A program made the translations under genes and the position numbers. 64,000 bases of DNA, taken from contig DAOSWM010000010.1 of assembly GCA_035380045.1 (NCBI GenBank), positions 1 to 64,000 of the forward strand, given 5' to 3'. Of this stretch, positions 60,510-64,000 are shown in pieces. The stretch is from DAOSWM01 sp035380045 (GTDB lineage: Bacteria; Bacteroidota; Bacteroidia; Bacteroidales; Tenuifilaceae). Each line of letters opens with the position of its first letter. Within the stretch, counting starts at the first letter, position 1. Under the pieces are notes generated by a model, which worked only from the letters and a program-made list of their open reading frames with translations, had not been told where the DNA came from and did not search any database.

Positions 60510-61253
60510 CTAGTCCTGAACTTTAGCCGCAATAAACTCCCGGTTAAGCCGTGCTATGTGAGTAATTGAAATTCCTTTGGGGCACTCAGCCTCACAGGCG
60601 CGTGTGTTTGAACATCCACCAAAACCTAACTCGTCCATCTTTGCAATCATCTTTTTAACCCTCTCCTTTGCCTCGGCTCTGCCCTGGGGCAGCAACGCCA
60701 GCTGTGAAACCTTTGCAGAAATAAACAGCATTGCCGATGAGTTTTTGCAGGCAGCAACGCATGCACCACAGCCAATGCATGATGCAGCATCGAATGCTTC
60801 GTCAAAGTTTGCTTTGGAAACGGGGGTGCTGTTGGCATCGGGAGCAGCTCCGGTATTTATTGAAATGAAGCCTCCGGCTTGCATTATTTTTTCGAAGGCG
60901 TTGCGGTCAACCATTAGGTCTTTAATTACGGGGAAAGCTGCAGCGCGCCAGGGTTCAATGGTAATAGTATTTCCATCCTTGAAATCGCGCAGGTGAAGCT
61001 CGCAGGTTGTTGTTTTACCGTGCAAACCGTGTGGGCGACCGTTGATGTACAAACCACAGCAACCGCAAATTCCCTCGCGGCAATCGTGCTCGAAAGTAAC
61101 GGGGTCATCGCCTTTTAAAATTAGCTGGCTGTTCAGGTAGTCGAGCATTTCAAGGAACGACATCTCGGGTGATACGTTGCTGAGTGGGTAGGTTTCGAAC
61201 CTTCCTTTGCTTTTGGCATCTTTCTGCCTCCATATTTTGAGCGTAATATCCAT
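60510..61253 (-). CDS. sdhB: Succinate dehydrogenase/fumarate reductase iron-sulfur subunit
   Basis: This 247-residue subunit passes electrons between the flavoprotein and the cytochrome. Cysteines for the [2Fe-2S] cluster are in CREGICGCCGLYINGRPHG and the later TTTC. SCIGCGACVAAC binds the [4Fe-4S] cluster and CSNTRACEAECPKG completes the cysteine set for the [3Fe-4S] cluster. The ATG at 61253 is chosen over a TTG at 61277. It ends the sdhC-sdhA-sdhB operon and is followed by a terminator. Whether the complex works as succinate dehydrogenase or fumarate reductase depends on growth conditions. Confidence 0.95.
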   Translation of the reverse strand: MDITLKIWRQKDAKSKGRFETYPLSNVSPEMSFLEMLDYLNSQLILKGDDPVTFEHDCREGICGCCGLYINGRPHGLHGKTTTCELHLRDFKDGNTITIEPWRAAAFPVIKDLMVDRNAFEKIMQAGGFISINTGAAPDANSTPVSKANFDEAFDAASCIGCGACVAACKNSSAMLFISAKVSQLALLPQGRAEAKERVKKMIAKMDELGFGGCSNTRACEAECPKGISITHIARLNREFIAAKVQD

Positions 61254-61290
61254 CGTTGTTTGTTTTTCTTGTTTCAAAATCAGTTTAAAA

Positions 61291-63210
<1,920 letters not shown>

Positions 63211-63241
63211 ATTTTGATTTTTTTAATTTTCGAAGAATTAT

Positions 63242-63919
63242 CTACTTAACAAACCAGAAAAAGAGTGGAATAATGGTAAACCCAATAGCCATTATCACAG
63301 AGTAGATATAAGTTGCGTATTGTAAGCGTACCATCCATTTGCTATTGTTCAAACCTATGGTTTGGAAGGCACTCCAGAAGCCGTGACTTAGGTGTAGCCC
63401 AAGTAGAATGGCTGAAAAAATATAGATAACATTGTACCACCAGTAGCTAATAAAAAATTCCGAAACCAGCTGGTACGAGTTATGAATGTGGGTTATACCT
63501 CCGTCGTACGAAATGTCAGGAACCTGACCAGTTCGTATTTTCAGGAAAAAATTTATGAGGTGAAGAACAAGAAAGGCGAGAATTGTAAATCCTAGTATAT
63601 ACATGTTTTTCGACGACCAGGTAGTAAGATCATTCGATGATGCTTTTGTGTAACCTACCGGTCTGGCCTTCCTGTTTTTTAGCGTAATAATTGTTGCGTA
63701 CACAATGTGAAAAAAGAAGCCGAACGCAAGCAGGTACTCAACTACTTTTAATGCTGGGGTTGATGCCAGAAAGTGAGCGGCCTTGTTGTAAAGTTCACCG
63801 TCGCCAATTAGAAGCAGAAGGTTAGTTGTTAGGTGAACCACAAGAAAAAGCATTAGGAATAGGCCGGAGATACTCATTATGAGTTTTTTGCCTAACGATG
63901 AACTGAATATTCCACTCAT
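63242..63919 (-). CDS. sdhC: Succinate dehydrogenase/fumarate reductase cytochrome b subunit
   Basis: This 225-residue membrane anchor has five transmembrane helices, as in the single-subunit B-type cytochrome b558. Histidines in helices (LVVHLTTNL, FFFHIVYA, LVLHLINFF, LGLHLSHGF) are candidate ligands of two hemes. It begins the sdhC-sdhA-sdhB operon. Its upstream region is cut short at the window edge, and no complete consensus promoter was found there. Confidence 0.93.
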   Translation of the reverse strand: MSGIFSSSLGKKLIMSISGLFLMLFLVVHLTTNLLLLIGDGELYNKAAHFLASTPALKVVEYLLAFGFFFHIVYATIITLKNRKARPVGYTKASSNDLTTWSSKNMYILGFTILAFLVLHLINFFLKIRTGQVPDISYDGGITHIHNSYQLVSEFFISYWWYNVIYIFSAILLGLHLSHGFWSAFQTIGLNNSKWMVRLQYATYIYSVIMAIGFTIIPLFFWFVK

Positions 63920-64000
63920 ATGTTTGTATTTTTAGTTATAAGCAACAAATTACTGTTTTTGTAGTATTTGAAAATAAAAAAGGACAATTAATAATTATGT

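Overview
The window reads as a chromosomal segment from a Bacteroidota bacterium, most likely in or near the Bacteroidales/Marinilabiliales. Supporting signs are type IX secretion (T9SS) C-terminal sorting domains on three large secreted proteins, promoter boxes of the Bacteroidota type (TAnnTTTG with an upstream TTTG or TTG), DUF3078, DUF3098, DUF2723, DUF4956, DUF2490 and DUF6427 family proteins, the B-type SdhC-SdhA-SdhB succinate dehydrogenase/fumarate reductase, and the ftsX-DUF3098-uppP-truB-queA gene order. No rRNA, tRNA, CRISPR array, insertion sequence or prophage was recognised. Most genes lie on the minus strand.

Positions 1-10.4 kb hold a LytS/LytTR two-component pair, a calcium-repeat secreted protein, an AT-rich serine hydrolase lipoprotein, an orphan MacB/FtsX-type permease, and a sigma factor with a membrane-spanning tail that overlaps the gene of an outer-membrane protein. 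Positions 10.6-19.5 kb hold nadB (with a striking 14-bp inverted repeat over its promoter and start codon), mscL, a DUF3078 protein, an S37 peptidase, a split LysO lysine exporter, a sugar nucleotidyltransferase and a second orphan permease. Positions 19.5-24.0 kb form a same-strand run: VTC-type polyphosphate polymerase domain protein, DUF4956, DUF2490, a KinB-like sensor with no kinase domain, and the TrkH potassium transporter.

Positions 24.3-38.8 kb are largely housekeeping and envelope genes: queA, truB, uppP, DUF3098, ftsX, a YfhO-family membrane protein, a CPA2 antiporter, wecB and a glycosyltransferase, glyS, a DUF6427 membrane protein and purD. Positions 38.9-51.6 kb carry two divergent giant T9SS surface proteins, about 2650 and 1372 residues, built from Ig/PKD-like repeats. 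They share C-terminal modules, and the larger contains an exact 135-bp internal duplication.

Positions 51.6-54.2 kb hold the most interesting region: a 70-residue peptide with a leader and an Asp/Gly/Trp/Pro-rich tail, followed by a PqqD-like/HPr-kinase-like fusion and an overlapping nucleotidyltransferase-like gene. This resembles the tailoring part of lasso-peptide clusters without the lasso cyclase or protease, and may be an undescribed modified-peptide (RiPP-like) cassette. The rest holds a polysaccharide deacetylase, a DUF2723 glycosyltransferase-like membrane protein, an unrecognised outer-membrane protein, a TPR protein and the sdhCAB operon.

All function calls rest on reading motifs and recognising families by eye. 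No alignment or database search was run.
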